64,000 nucleotides of DNA from Parapedobacter sp051400755 (GCF_051400755.1 NZ_JBLFFL010000005.1:1-64000), one strand, 5' to 3'; positions 36,855 to 45,713 are shown, counted from the stretch's first letter. Notes: generated from the sequence alone by a model not told the origin. Made by a program: numbers and translations.

Positions 36855-38093
36855 TTGAATAAAAAGAAGATCATCAACGACCCTGTTTATGGATTTATCT
36901 CCATCCCATCCGGTTTCATTTTTGACCTGATACAGCACCCGTATTTTCAGCGGCTGCGGTATATCAAACAGGTAAGTATGACGCACTTGGTTTACCCAGG
37001 CGCATTGCATACCCGTTTTCAGCATGCATTGGGGGCGATGCATTTGATGGCGCAGGCCATCGAAACGCTGCGCGGCAAAGATATCGCCATCACGGTAGCG
37101 GAGGAAGAAGCAGCGTTGGCCGCTATTTTGTTGCATGATATCGGCCACGGTCCGTTTTCGCATTCCTTGGAGCAGACGCTGGTCGAAGGGGTATCGCATG
37201 AGTTACTTTCGGCGCTGATGATGGACGAGCTCAATGAGACCTTCAACGGACGGTTGGATCTGGCCATCACGATTTTCAACAATCGCCACCCCAAGCGATT
37301 CCTCTATCAACTGGTTTCTGGGCAGCTCGATATCGACCGCATGGATTACCTCAGCCGCGACAGCTTTTTTACAGGAGTGGCCGAGGGGGTCATTAGTTTT
37401 GATCGCATCATCAAGATGCTTCATGTGGTAGACAACGAACTCGTGATTGAACAAAAGGGGATTTATTCCATCGAAAAGTTTCTCATCGCGCGTCGCCTGA
37501 TGTATTGGCAGGTCTACCTGCACAAAACCGTACTCAGCGCCGAGCAGATGCTGCTCAAGATCCTGCAGCGGGCGAAGGAGCTGTACCAAAAGGGCACACC
37601 GCTTTTCGCGTCTCCCTCCTTGGAACATTTTTTGCGTAATAAAATAACCCGAGAGAATTTCACCGAAAATGTGTCACATTTAACGCATTTTTCGCGTCTT
37701 GATGATACGGACATCCTGTCTGCCGTAAAGACTTGGGCATTTCATGATGATCAGATATTACGGATGCTGTGTTCACGGCTTATGGCTCGGTCATTGTACC
37801 ATACCGAATTGCATGGCTCCGCCCCGAGCGAACAGTTCATCGATGATTTGAGAGATCGGGCAGTGAGGTTTTTTGGTATAGATAAGATCCATGTGGATTA
37901 TTATGTATGGACGCAGGCGATTGAGAATAGCGCGTATGAACTCAACAATAGCAGTATCAGAATTTTAATGAAAGACGGTACCATTCAGGATATTGCCGAA
38001 GCATCGGACTTATCCAACTTGGAAACCCTGTCGAGGAAAGTTCAGAAATTTGCCATTTCGTTTCCGAAAGAATTGCTAATTGCCTCTACGTAA
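36855..38093 (+). CDS. HD-domain phosphohydrolase (COG1078, dNTPase-like)
   Basis: A 412-residue metal-dependent phosphohydrolase related to dGTPase/SAMHD1. The N-terminus MNKKKIINDPVYGFISIPSG is typical of this group. The HD residues are in TRFQHALGAMHLMAQA, LLHDIGHGPFSHSLE and QLDIDRMDYLSRDS. The substrate is probably a nucleotide but not certain. The start is TTG: an in-frame stop lies at 36843-36845 and no ATG or GTG is available before the conserved start. It is divergent from porX and precedes the lpxD promoter. Confidence 0.9.
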   Translation: MNKKKIINDPVYGFISIPSGFIFDLIQHPYFQRLRYIKQVSMTHLVYPGALHTRFQHALGAMHLMAQAIETLRGKDIAITVAEEEAALAAILLHDIGHGPFSHSLEQTLVEGVSHELLSALMMDELNETFNGRLDLAITIFNNRHPKRFLYQLVSGQLDIDRMDYLSRDSFFTGVAEGVISFDRIIKMLHVVDNELVIEQKGIYSIEKFLIARRLMYWQVYLHKTVLSAEQMLLKILQRAKELYQKGTPLFASPSLEHFLRNKITRENFTENVSHLTHFSRLDDTDILSAVKTWAFHDDQILRMLCSRLMARSLYHTELHGSAPSEQFIDDLRDRAVRFFGIDKIHVDYYVWTQAIENSAYELNNSSIRILMKDGTIQDIAEASDLSNLETLSRKVQKFAISFPKELLIAST

Positions 38094-38123
38094 CTCAATT
38101 GACTGATAGCCAGTAATAAAATA

Positions 38124-38154
38124 TTTGTTAATACTATTATAACTCATACATTTG
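38124..38154 (+). promoter_or_regulatory. lpx operon promoter
   Basis: TTTG (38124-38127), a 19-base spacer and TACATTTG (38147-38154) match the Bacteroidetes consensus exactly. The lpxD ATG begins at 38158, almost at the expected transcription start, so the transcript may be leaderless. Confidence 0.75.
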
Positions 38155-38157
38155 CAG

Positions 38158-39198
38158 ATGCAATTTTCCGCACATCAAATAGCAAGGCTCGTTGATGGTT
38201 CCCTTGAGGGAAGCCCAGATGTGATGGTGGAGCAATTGGCCAAGATCGAAGAAGCGTCAAGCGGCAGCTTGTCCTTTTTGTCCAACCCCAAGTACGAACA
38301 ATACCTGTATACCACGAAGGCCTCGGTGATCATCGTCAATGATGACCTGAAGCTGGACCGTCCGGTCGCAAATACCCTTATTCGGGTAAAGAACGCCTAT
38401 TCGGCTTTTTCCACCTTATTGGACCTGTTCAATAAAATGCGCTTGGATAAAACCGGTATCGAAGCCCCTGTGTTTATCCATCCGTCTGCCAAGATCGGTA
38501 AAAATGTCTATGTCGGCGCCTTTGCTTACATCGATAAGGATGTCGTCATTGGCGACAATTGTAAGATATACCCGCATGTTTACATTGGCGACAATGCCAA
38601 GATCGGCAAGGATACGACTTTGTTTCCGGGCGTATCGGTTTATTTCGACTGCGTCATCGGCGAGCACGTGGTCGTCCATTCGGGTACCGTTATCGGCAGC
38701 GACGGCTTTGGTTTCGCACCACTGGAAGACGGCACCTATAATAAGATCAGCCAGATCGGCAATGTGGTTATCGAAGACCAAGTAGAGATCGGGGCAAATG
38801 CGGTTATTGACCGGGCAACCATGGGTTCCACCATTATCCGCAAAGGGGTGAAGCTGGATAACCTGATCCAGGTAGCGCACAACGTCGAGATCGGCAAGAA
38901 TACCGTCATCGCGGCGCAATCGGGGATTTCCGGAAGCACTAAGATCGGCGAACGTGCCGTGATCGGGGGGCAGGTCGGCATTGTGGGGCACATCGCCATT
39001 GCCAACGGCAGCCAGATACAGGCACAATCAGGTGTCAACCGCACCATCGCCGAAGAGGGCAAGAAATGGGCGGGCAGTCCCGCCACCGCGTATAGCGCGC
39101 AGATGCGTTCGCAGGTGGTTTATTCGCGCCTGCCCGAGTTGGAGCGCCGTATCGAGGAGCTGGAACAATTACTATTAACGAAAGAGCTATCTAAATAA
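38158..39198 (+). CDS. lpxD: UDP-3-O-acylglucosamine N-acyltransferase
   Basis: Third step of lipid A synthesis: adds the N-linked 3-hydroxyacyl chain from acyl-ACP. A uridine-binding N-terminal domain (FSAHQIARLVDGSLEG ... SLSFLSNPKYEQYLYTTKAS) is followed from about residue 105 by a left-handed beta-helix of hexapeptide repeats (IGKNVYVGAFAYI, IGDNCKIYPHVYIG). The catalytic His is in VAHNVEIGKNTVIAAQSG. A C-terminal coiled coil (LPELERRIEELEQLL) closes it. ATG at 38158 is used; the TTG two codons earlier lies in the -7 box. It is first in the operon with lpxC-fabZ and lpxA. Confidence 0.97.
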   Translation: MQFSAHQIARLVDGSLEGSPDVMVEQLAKIEEASSGSLSFLSNPKYEQYLYTTKASVIIVNDDLKLDRPVANTLIRVKNAYSAFSTLLDLFNKMRLDKTGIEAPVFIHPSAKIGKNVYVGAFAYIDKDVVIGDNCKIYPHVYIGDNAKIGKDTTLFPGVSVYFDCVIGEHVVVHSGTVIGSDGFGFAPLEDGTYNKISQIGNVVIEDQVEIGANAVIDRATMGSTIIRKGVKLDNLIQVAHNVEIGKNTVIAAQSGISGSTKIGERAVIGGQVGIVGHIAIANGSQIQAQSGVNRTIAEEGKKWAGSPATAYSAQMRSQVVYSRLPELERRIEELEQLLLTKELSK

Positions 39199-39247
39199 AA
39201 CCAAGTGCTTTGAGTCCGCCGAACCGCGGATAAGCCAATAAACAACG

Positions 39248-40657
39248 ATGAACGTAAAACAACGAACAATCAAATCAGAAATTGTTATTTCAGGGGTAGG
39301 ACTTCATACCGGTAAGCCTGTCACCATGACGTTAAAGCCTGCACCAGAGCACCATTGGTATCGATTCAGGCGTGTCGACCTTCAAAACCAACCGACCATT
39401 TTGGTCGATGCCGACAACGTATCGGATACTTCGCGGGGCACGACCATTTCTCAAAACGGGGCGAGCGTAAGCACCATCGAGCATCTGATGGCCGCATTGG
39501 TCGGGTTGCAGATCGATAATGTCCTCATCGATATTGACGGGCCTGAGGTGCCGATCATGGATGGCAGTTCAGACCCCTTTGTAAAAGCCATTGAAGAAGC
39601 CGGCTACGTAGACCAGGCGGCCGACCGTGATTACTACGAAATTCCGCATAATATTCATCACACCGAGCCGGAGCGAAAAGTGGAGATGGTGGCGATGCCG
39701 TTGGATGGGTATCGCTTTACGTGTATGATTGATTTCAATTCTCCGGTGTTGGGTAGCCAACACGCATCTATCAGTGGGATAGATGAGTTCTCTAAGGATA
39801 TTGCCTCATCACGCACATTCTGTTTCCTGCATGAGCTGGAGATGCTGCTGCAAAACGACCTGATAAAAGGAGGGGACCTCAACAATGCGATCGTGGTAGT
39901 CGACAAGGAGGTGAGCAAAGATGAGTTGCGGCACCTGGCAAAGCTATTCAACAGGGAAGATATCGACGTGGCCAAAGAAGGTATATTGGACAATATCGAG
40001 CTTCGCCATCAGAATGAGCCCGCGCGTCACAAGCTGCTCGATATGATCGGCGACCTTGCATTGGTGGGGCGACCCATCAAAGGCCATATCATGGCTGCCC
40101 GGCCGGGTCACGCCGCTAACGTGTCATTTGCCAAAAAAATCAAGGCGCAGATTAAAAAAGAGAAAGGCCGGAAGTATATCAAAATCTATGACCCCAACAT
40201 ACCTCCTTTGTATGATACGATACAGATCATGAAGATCCTGCCCCACCGGCAGCCCTTCCTGATGGTCGATAAAATCCTGGAGCTGACCAAGAGCCATGTG
40301 GTCGGGTTGAAAAACGTGACGATGAACGAAGACCTGTTCATGGGCCATTTTCCGGGAGCGCCTGTGTTTCCGGGCGTATTGCAGATCGAGGCCATGGCGC
40401 AAACCGGCGGAATATTAGTGCTGAGTACCGTGCCAGACCCCGAAAACTACCTTACCCTGTTTCTCAAGATTGAAAATGCCCGGTTTAAAGCACAGGTCAA
40501 TCCGGGCGATACCATCATCTTCCGCTGTGATTTATTGGAACCCATCCGCCGGGGGATTGCGCAGATGAAGGGTGTGGGCATGGTCGGCGAGAAAGTGGTT
40601 GTAGAAGCGGAACTGATGGCGCAGATTGTAAAAGTTAAAGAGGGCCAGGTATCATGA
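39248..40657 (+). CDS. lpxC-fabZ: LpxC-FabZ fusion: UDP-3-O-acyl-GlcNAc deacetylase and 3-hydroxyacyl-ACP dehydratase
   Basis: A bifunctional protein typical of Bacteroidetes. The LpxC part (about 1-310) makes the committed step of lipid A synthesis, with zinc and catalytic residues in STIEHLMAALVGLQIDNV, ASSRTFCFLHELEML and ARHKLLDMIGDLALVG. The FabZ part (about 325-469) has ILPHRQPFLMVDKI with the catalytic His and GHFPGAPVFPGVLQIEAMAQ with the catalytic Glu. Fusing them couples use of 3-hydroxyacyl-ACP by lipid A synthesis and by fatty acid elongation. Its stop overlaps the lpxA start by four bases (ATGA). Confidence 0.97.
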   Translation: MNVKQRTIKSEIVISGVGLHTGKPVTMTLKPAPEHHWYRFRRVDLQNQPTILVDADNVSDTSRGTTISQNGASVSTIEHLMAALVGLQIDNVLIDIDGPEVPIMDGSSDPFVKAIEEAGYVDQAADRDYYEIPHNIHHTEPERKVEMVAMPLDGYRFTCMIDFNSPVLGSQHASISGIDEFSKDIASSRTFCFLHELEMLLQNDLIKGGDLNNAIVVVDKEVSKDELRHLAKLFNREDIDVAKEGILDNIELRHQNEPARHKLLDMIGDLALVGRPIKGHIMAARPGHAANVSFAKKIKAQIKKEKGRKYIKIYDPNIPPLYDTIQIMKILPHRQPFLMVDKILELTKSHVVGLKNVTMNEDLFMGHFPGAPVFPGVLQIEAMAQTGGILVLSTVPDPENYLTLFLKIENARFKAQVNPGDTIIFRCDLLEPIRRGIAQMKGVGMVGEKVVVEAELMAQIVKVKEGQVS

Positions 40658-41448
40658 TACAGCCGTTAGCATATATACATCCACAGGCCAAGATCGCCGG
40701 CAATGTGGTGATCGAACCTTTTGTCACTATCCATAAGGATGTCGTGATAGAAGAAGGCACGTGGATCGGATCCAACGTCACCATCATGGATGGCGCCCGT
40801 ATCGGCAAGAATTGCCGGATATTTCCGGGGGCAGTCGTTTCGGGCATCCCCCAAGACCTCAAGTTTGATGGGGAGGAAACCACCGCCGAAATCGGCGATA
40901 ACACGACCATCCGGGAGTGCGTCACGGTAAACCGGGGCACTAAGGATAAATGGAAGACCGTGATTGGCAAAAACTGTCTTATCCAAGCGTATAGCCACAT
41001 CGCGCACGACTGCATCGTGGGGGATAACTGTATCTTTTCGAATAGCAGCACCCTGGCCGGCCACATCACCGTAGGCGACTATGTGGTACTCGCGGGGATG
41101 GTTGCGGTGCACCAGTTTTGCCATATTGGCTCGCATGCGTTTATTGCCGGGGGCTCATTGGTCCGTAAAGACGTGCCTCCCTTCGTCAAAGCCGCTCGCG
41201 AACCCTTGGCTTATGTAGGCATCAATTCCGTCGGTCTGCGTCGAAGAGGCTTTTCTTCCGATCAGATCAATGAAATTCAGAATATTTACCGGGTGCTGTT
41301 TGTCAAGAATAACAACCTGACGAAAGCATTGGACATCATTGAAGCCGAATACCAGCCAACGGAGATACGTGACGAAATACTAGACTTCGTCCGAAGTTCA
41401 AACCGTGGTGTGATGAAGGGTTTCGGCCAAAGCAAAGGAATATTGTAG
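40654..41448 (+). CDS. lpxA: UDP-N-acetylglucosamine O-acyltransferase
   Basis: First step of lipid A synthesis: transfers a 3-hydroxyacyl chain to UDP-GlcNAc. Hexapeptide beta-helix repeats start at once (YIHPQAKIAGNVVIEPFVTI). The catalytic His lies in YSHIAHDCIVGDN, and the acyl-chain ruler region is HQFCHIGSHAFIAGGS. The C-terminal helical domain starts NSVGLRRRGFSSDQI. At 264 residues it is full length. Coupled at both ends: four-base overlap with lpxC-fabZ, one-base overlap with the following ABC gene. Confidence 0.97.
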   Translation: MIQPLAYIHPQAKIAGNVVIEPFVTIHKDVVIEEGTWIGSNVTIMDGARIGKNCRIFPGAVVSGIPQDLKFDGEETTAEIGDNTTIRECVTVNRGTKDKWKTVIGKNCLIQAYSHIAHDCIVGDNCIFSNSSTLAGHITVGDYVVLAGMVAVHQFCHIGSHAFIAGGSLVRKDVPPFVKAAREPLAYVGINSVGLRRRGFSSDQINEIQNIYRVLFVKNNNLTKALDIIEAEYQPTEIRDEILDFVRSSNRGVMKGFGQSKGIL

Positions 41449-42068
41449 TGGAGATCACCTTAGCGGATATCGGTAGACGATTCAATCGGGATTGGATATT
41501 CCGACAGTTGAATTACCGGTTCGCTGCGGGCCAACGTTATGCCATACTGGGGCCGAACGGCTCCGGCAAATCCACGTTGCTCCAGGTGATCGCCTCAAGC
41601 CTTACGCCTTCGGTTGGCCATATCCGTTATGCCATTGACGGGCGGACCATCGAGCCCGAGCAGATCTACCGATACCTTTCACTCACCGCACCGTACATGG
41701 AACTGATTGAGGAGTTTACCTTGATCGAGCAGATTCGTTTCCATTTTACGCACAAGCGATACCTGAGCGGTTATGATGAGCATCGGCTCATGGAGCTACT
41801 CGGCTTGCCGCATGCGCGAGACAAACAGATCCGGCATTTTTCATCCGGCATGAAGCAACGGGTCAAGCTGGCGCTGGCTTGCTGTGCAGATGTGCCCATT
41901 GTACTGCTGGACGAACCCACGACTAATTTGGATCAGCACGGTGTCGACTGGTATTTGGACCTCGTGAGGCAAACCGCCGGGGGGCGTTTATTGTTGGTCT
42001 GTTCTAACCAGGAGAAGGAATACGGGTTTTGTGATCACCTCGTCAACATTACCGAATATAAGGAGTAG
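41448..42068 (+). CDS. Short ABC transporter ATPase in the lpx operon
   Basis: A 206-residue ATPase subunit with Walker A LGPNGSGKSTLLQVI, signature HFSSGMKQRVKLALA, Walker B IVLLDEPTTNLD and a switch position where the usual His is Ser-Asn (LLLVCSNQEKEYGF). It starts with GTG whose G is also the last base of the lpxA stop (TAGTG). No membrane subunit is adjacent. Its place in the lipid A operon suggests an envelope role, possibly with a permease encoded elsewhere. The missing switch His makes the ATPase mechanism unusual. Confidence 0.88.
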   Translation: MEITLADIGRRFNRDWIFRQLNYRFAAGQRYAILGPNGSGKSTLLQVIASSLTPSVGHIRYAIDGRTIEPEQIYRYLSLTAPYMELIEEFTLIEQIRFHFTHKRYLSGYDEHRLMELLGLPHARDKQIRHFSSGMKQRVKLALACCADVPIVLLDEPTTNLDQHGVDWYLDLVRQTAGGRLLLVCSNQEKEYGFCDHLVNITEYKE

Positions 42069-42079
42069 CGGGCCGTTTC

Positions 42080-42110
42080 TTGTAAATCGTTTGCCCGTTT
42101 TGTACCTTTG
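42080..42110 (+). promoter_or_regulatory. efp promoter
   Basis: TTG (42080-42082), a 20-base spacer and TACCTTTG (42103-42110) fit the Bacteroidetes promoter. Transcription would start about 30 bases before the efp ATG at 42146. Confidence 0.6.
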
Positions 42111-42145
42111 CACGTAAATTAAGACACTGTAGTTAAATTTAAATC

Positions 42146-42706
42146 ATGTCCAAAGCTTCAGAAGTAAAAACCGGCAACATCCTCCGCTTCAACGGCGAGT
42201 TGGTGTCTGTTGAAGAATTCATCCATCGCACTCCCGGCAACCTTCGCGCATTTTACCAGGCCAGAATGCGCAATGTAAAAAGCGGCAAACTCGTAGAATA
42301 CCGTTTCCGTACAGACGAAGAAGTAGAAATCGCACGCGTAGAAACCAGCGATTATCAATATTTATATGAAGACGGCGATGCATTCGTGGTCATGGATAAC
42401 AGCACCTTTGAGCAGTTCAATATACCCAAGCATCTTTTTGGTAGTTCGGCACGCTTTTTGAAAGAAGGAATGCAGGTGCTTGTAGCAATGGAAAGCGATG
42501 AACCGATCATGGCCCAGGCTCCCACAACCGTAGAATTAGAAATAACATATACAGAACCTGCGGTAAAAGGCGATACGTCGACCAACGCGTTGAAAAGCGC
42601 TACCGTCGAAACAGGGGTGGAGATACGCGTGCCACTCTTTGTGAACCAAGGAGATAAAGTAAAAGTTGATACCCGCTCGGGAGATTACATCGAGCGTGTG
42701 AAATAG
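42146..42706 (+). CDS. efp: Elongation factor P
   Basis: Helps ribosomes through polyproline stretches by placing the tip of its first domain near the peptidyl-tRNA CCA end. The three-domain protein is full length (186 residues), with the C-terminal signature VNQGDKVKVDTRSGDYIERV. The tip loop reads RTPGNLRAF, so the residue at the place of the modified Lys34 of E. coli is Asn32, with Arg34 two residues later. Lysine-type modification (EpmA) is therefore not possible at that position. It has its own promoter and terminator. Confidence 0.96.
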   Translation: MSKASEVKTGNILRFNGELVSVEEFIHRTPGNLRAFYQARMRNVKSGKLVEYRFRTDEEVEIARVETSDYQYLYEDGDAFVVMDNSTFEQFNIPKHLFGSSARFLKEGMQVLVAMESDEPIMAQAPTTVELEITYTEPAVKGDTSTNALKSATVETGVEIRVPLFVNQGDKVKVDTRSGDYIERVK

Positions 42707-42741
42707 AAAATATTCAAATTTTTAGGTTTAGGTTGATTATT

Positions 42742-42778
42742 CGGTCTTGGGGCTCCCCGCTTCAAGGCCGATTTTTTT
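42742..42778 (+). terminator. efp terminator
   Basis: CGGTCTTG (42742-42749) pairs with CAAGGCCG (42763-42770) with one G-T pair, followed by A and seven T. It ends 72 bases after the efp stop. Confidence 0.8.
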
Positions 42779-42821
42779 GAAAGGTTTTTTGATTTTTCAT
42801 GGTTAGCCAAGCCATCTGGTG

Positions 42822-42829
42822 TACCTTTG
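42822..42829 (+). promoter_or_regulatory. Promoter -7 element of the 5-formyl-THF cyclo-ligase gene
   Basis: TACCTTTG matches TAnnTTTG and lies 24 bases before the ATG at 42854. It supports that start over the longer TTG frame from 42827, which would begin within the -7 box. Confidence 0.5.
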
Positions 42830-42853
42830 TCAACTGGTTTTGTAAACGCGACT

Positions 42854-43432
42854 ATGCATCCGACCACCAAACATGAATTGCGCAAACTATACCGGGAGAA
42901 GCGGATAACCCTTTTGCCGGATCAATTTCAGCGCTTGAACGAGCAGCTGTTGACGCAGCTCCAGGAGGTCGATTTTGGCCCTTTTTCAACCATCCATCTA
43001 TTTCTGCCTATTGAGGGCAACCGCGAGCCGGACACGCATGCTATTGCCGATTGGCTGAGGCAGCGCTACCCCCACGTTCGCCTGGTCTTATCAAGAAGCG
43101 ATAAGGCAACCTATCGCATGCAACATGTTGTTTGGGATGAAGATACCAAGCTAAGTAACAACCACTGGGGCATCCCCGAGCCGGAGGGGGGCGTTTCCGT
43201 ACTGCCCGAAGAATTGGACATTGTCTTCGTGCCCCTCCTCGCGTTCGATATACACGGAAACCGGGTAGGGTACGGCAAAGGGTTTTACGATCGTTTCTTG
43301 AGTGCGTGCCGCCCGGATGTGCTGAAGGTCGGACTGTCATTGTTCGAGCCGACGGGGACCATCCTTGATGCAGACCAGTATGATGTACCGCTGAGCATGT
43401 GCATCACGCCGCATTCCATCTGGCGGTTTTAG
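42854..43432 (+). CDS. 5-formyltetrahydrofolate cyclo-ligase
   Basis: Converts 5-formyl-THF to 5,10-methenyl-THF with ATP. The N-terminus HELRKLYREKRITLLPDQF, the central HWGIPEPEGG and the C-terminal VPLLAFDIHGNRVGYGKGFY followed by DRFL are the family landmarks, with the ATP-binding Gly- and Lys-rich loop in GYGKGFYDR. At about 190 residues it has normal length. It converges with the phosphatase-ACT gene with eight bases between the stops and no terminator. Confidence 0.94.
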   Translation: MHPTTKHELRKLYREKRITLLPDQFQRLNEQLLTQLQEVDFGPFSTIHLFLPIEGNREPDTHAIADWLRQRYPHVRLVLSRSDKATYRMQHVVWDEDTKLSNNHWGIPEPEGGVSVLPEELDIVFVPLLAFDIHGNRVGYGKGFYDRFLSACRPDVLKVGLSLFEPTGTILDADQYDVPLSMCITPHSIWRF

Positions 43433-43440
43433 TCGCGCAG

Positions 43441-44733
43441 CTAATACAATACCCTGAACTTGATGGTATTATCGATCTGCCGGAGTTGCTTGAGCAATTG
43501 CTTGTCGTATTGCGTATCCACATCCGTCACCGCGTAGCCAATGTTGCCCTTAGTCATCAGAAACTGGGCAACGATATTGATCCGGTTTTCGGCAAATACC
43601 TGGTTGATCTGCGCCATCACGCCCGGCACATTGCGGTGGATATGAAGCATCCGGTGCGCTCGTTCGATTTGCGGCAACGGCAGCTTGGGAAAATTCCGGC
43701 TCATATAGGTGTCGCCCTTGTTGATAAAATCAGCCATACGCCGCGGGATATACTCGCTATTCCGCTTCTTCTCTTTTTTGTCATCAAACAGCACAATTCC
43801 TTTTTCGTTGCAGATGTCGCGGTTCACACGGTGCTTGCTGTCGCCCAGGTAACCAATGGTCTTGAGCTTGTCGGCTTTGGCCAGTTGGTCGTCATCCAGG
43901 GTCACATCCTTGCCCAATAACAGCATACCCACGTCTTTTACATATTTTTCCTCAAAGGTCTGTTTCACCCGGACGGAGAAGCCATCGCGTTTGAGGATAT
44001 GCGCGGATAACTCGGGTACTTCTCCTACAATCAGACAAAGGATCCGGTTCTTCGGATAGGAGATTGCCCGCGGAAGATCGTTTACATACAGAAATTCATC
44101 AAAGCTGGGCGTCACGTGGTCGGCTTTTTCGGATACGCTTTTGCGCTCGATGTTTTCGGTAAAGGCAAAGAAACGCTCGATGAGGCCCGACTCCTTCAGT
44201 TGAAAATCAGAATACCCATCGCCGATGCCATAGATTTTGCCGGGCAGCTGCAACTGTTGCAGCAGCTTCACCTTGCCGCCCTCTTCCGATAGCGGATTGC
44301 CTTCATCATATCCCGTGATATTGCCCTGCTCGTCAAACGTAAACGTATTGGCATAGACGTTCTCCTTCTTGATATGGTACGGGATGACCACCGGAAAGAT
44401 AAACTCCTTGAAGCCGCCGGAAACGATCAGTACACTGTCGGCATTTTTCCTGAAAAACTCCTTGTTTCGCGAAAAGGACAGCGACACTTTCTTTTTCAGC
44501 ACCCAGATCAGTTGGGCAAGGTGCTCCCGATTGGCTTCTAAGAGCTTGACACGTCCGGCGAGGCTCTCGCGGAATGACAATTGCCCATTCATGGACATGT
44601 TCGTCAGCCGGTCGATTTCTTCGTAGATCAGTTCCTTTGCAGGGTGGTTGGCCAGCGAGATACGCGCCAGCTCGTCCAACGCCTCCACTTGCGTGAAGGT
44701 ACTATCAAAGTCGATAATGTAATAGTTGCTCAA
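43441..44733 (-). CDS. Phosphoserine phosphatase-like HAD domain fused to SerA-like regulatory part with ACT domain
   Basis: An unusual three-part protein of 430 residues. Residues 1-205 are a SerB-like HAD phosphatase with DFDSTFTQVEALDEL (nucleophile Asp9, acid Asp11), VSGGF and GDGYSDF, all catalytic positions kept. Residues 210-345 resemble the flavodoxin-like substrate-binding half of D-3-phosphoglycerate dehydrogenase but have no Gly-rich NAD site. Residues 346-430 match the SerA C-terminal ACT domain (MLHIHRNVPGVMAQINQVFA ... NIVAQFL), the site of serine feedback. It probably is a serine-controlled phosphoserine phosphatase. It overlaps the epimerase gene by four bases. Confidence 0.85.
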   Translation of the reverse strand: MSNYYIIDFDSTFTQVEALDELARISLANHPAKELIYEEIDRLTNMSMNGQLSFRESLAGRVKLLEANREHLAQLIWVLKKKVSLSFSRNKEFFRKNADSVLIVSGGFKEFIFPVVIPYHIKKENVYANTFTFDEQGNITGYDEGNPLSEEGGKVKLLQQLQLPGKIYGIGDGYSDFQLKESGLIERFFAFTENIERKSVSEKADHVTPSFDEFLYVNDLPRAISYPKNRILCLIVGEVPELSAHILKRDGFSVRVKQTFEEKYVKDVGMLLLGKDVTLDDDQLAKADKLKTIGYLGDSKHRVNRDICNEKGIVLFDDKKEKKRNSEYIPRRMADFINKGDTYMSRNFPKLPLPQIERAHRMLHIHRNVPGVMAQINQVFAENRINIVAQFLMTKGNIGYAVTDVDTQYDKQLLKQLRQIDNTIKFRVLY

Positions 44734-45713
44734 GGTATGACGTTTTTAACAGTTGTACATATTTCACGCAAGGTATCATCGATCGGCTTGAAGGTCATGC
44801 CCGTCGCCGTTACCACCTTCTTGTTCGAAAAACACATGCGTTGGGTCGCCGCCTTCGCGGTTTCCCGGGTAATGAGGGGGCGCTTACCGGTAAACAGGGA
44901 GGCGATCTTGGCCGCACGCCAGGCGAAGCTCAGCATCAGGGGCGTAGCCTTGAATTTCGGTGCGGGTCTTCCTAGGTATGCGCTGCACCGTTCCAGCAGC
45001 TCCCGGTGTGCCATGTTCACATTGCTCAGCAAAAACCGTTGCGCCTTTATCGCCGGATTTTCCATCAACAATACCATGGCTTTGGCCACGTCTTCTACAT
45101 CGACGAGGCCCACGGCGCCGTCCGTATAAAAATTAAGGCCATCGCGAAGCAGGGCAAAGATGGTGCCGCTGGCACCGCTATCGGCCGTTCTCGCCGTCGG
45201 CCCGATGATCAGTGCCGGATTTACGATCACCGCATCCAGCCCTTCGGCAATCCCCCGCCATACCTCCATCTCGGCCTCATATTTGGCGATGGCATAGCCC
45301 GGCTGGTCGGGGCTGTACTCCCAAAGGTCACTTTCGGTGATTTCCTTATCCGCCCTGGCGCGCCCCACGGCGGCAATGGAGCTGACATGCAATAGGCGCA
45401 CCCGCCGCTCCAGCGCCAGCGTGACCACGTTGGCCGTGCCTTGCACGTTTACGGCCGTCAGCCGTTTACGATCCGCAGTATGGTAGGAGATAAGCCCCGC
45501 ACAGTGATACACGTTGGTTACCCCATCAAACGCATCTTCCAAAGCAAAAAAATCATTGATATCGGCCTCTACCCACTGCACCGGAAGCCCCGCTAATTCC
45601 GGCGGGGTGATTGATGTCTTCCGCTTCGTCGCACGGATAGGAGTACCCGCAGCGGTCAACTGCCTGATGAGTATGGAGCCAAGAAAACCAGTACCGCCTG
45701 TTACTAAAATCAC
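44730..45713 (-). CDS. NAD-dependent epimerase/dehydratase family protein
   Basis: An extended short-chain dehydrogenase of 327 residues. The Rossmann motif is VTGGTGFLGSILIRQL, followed by VEADINDFF, the HCAGLISY segment and the catalytic Tyr-Lys in GYAIAKYEAE. It resembles the dihydroflavonol reductase/NAD-sugar epimerase branch; the substrate is not clear. The gene is translationally coupled to the phosphatase-ACT gene downstream. Confidence 0.9.
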   Translation of the reverse strand: MILVTGGTGFLGSILIRQLTAAGTPIRATKRKTSITPPELAGLPVQWVEADINDFFALEDAFDGVTNVYHCAGLISYHTADRKRLTAVNVQGTANVVTLALERRVRLLHVSSIAAVGRARADKEITESDLWEYSPDQPGYAIAKYEAEMEVWRGIAEGLDAVIVNPALIIGPTARTADSGASGTIFALLRDGLNFYTDGAVGLVDVEDVAKAMVLLMENPAIKAQRFLLSNVNMAHRELLERCSAYLGRPAPKFKATPLMLSFAWRAAKIASLFTGKRPLITRETAKAATQRMCFSNKKVVTATGMTFKPIDDTLREICTTVKNVIP

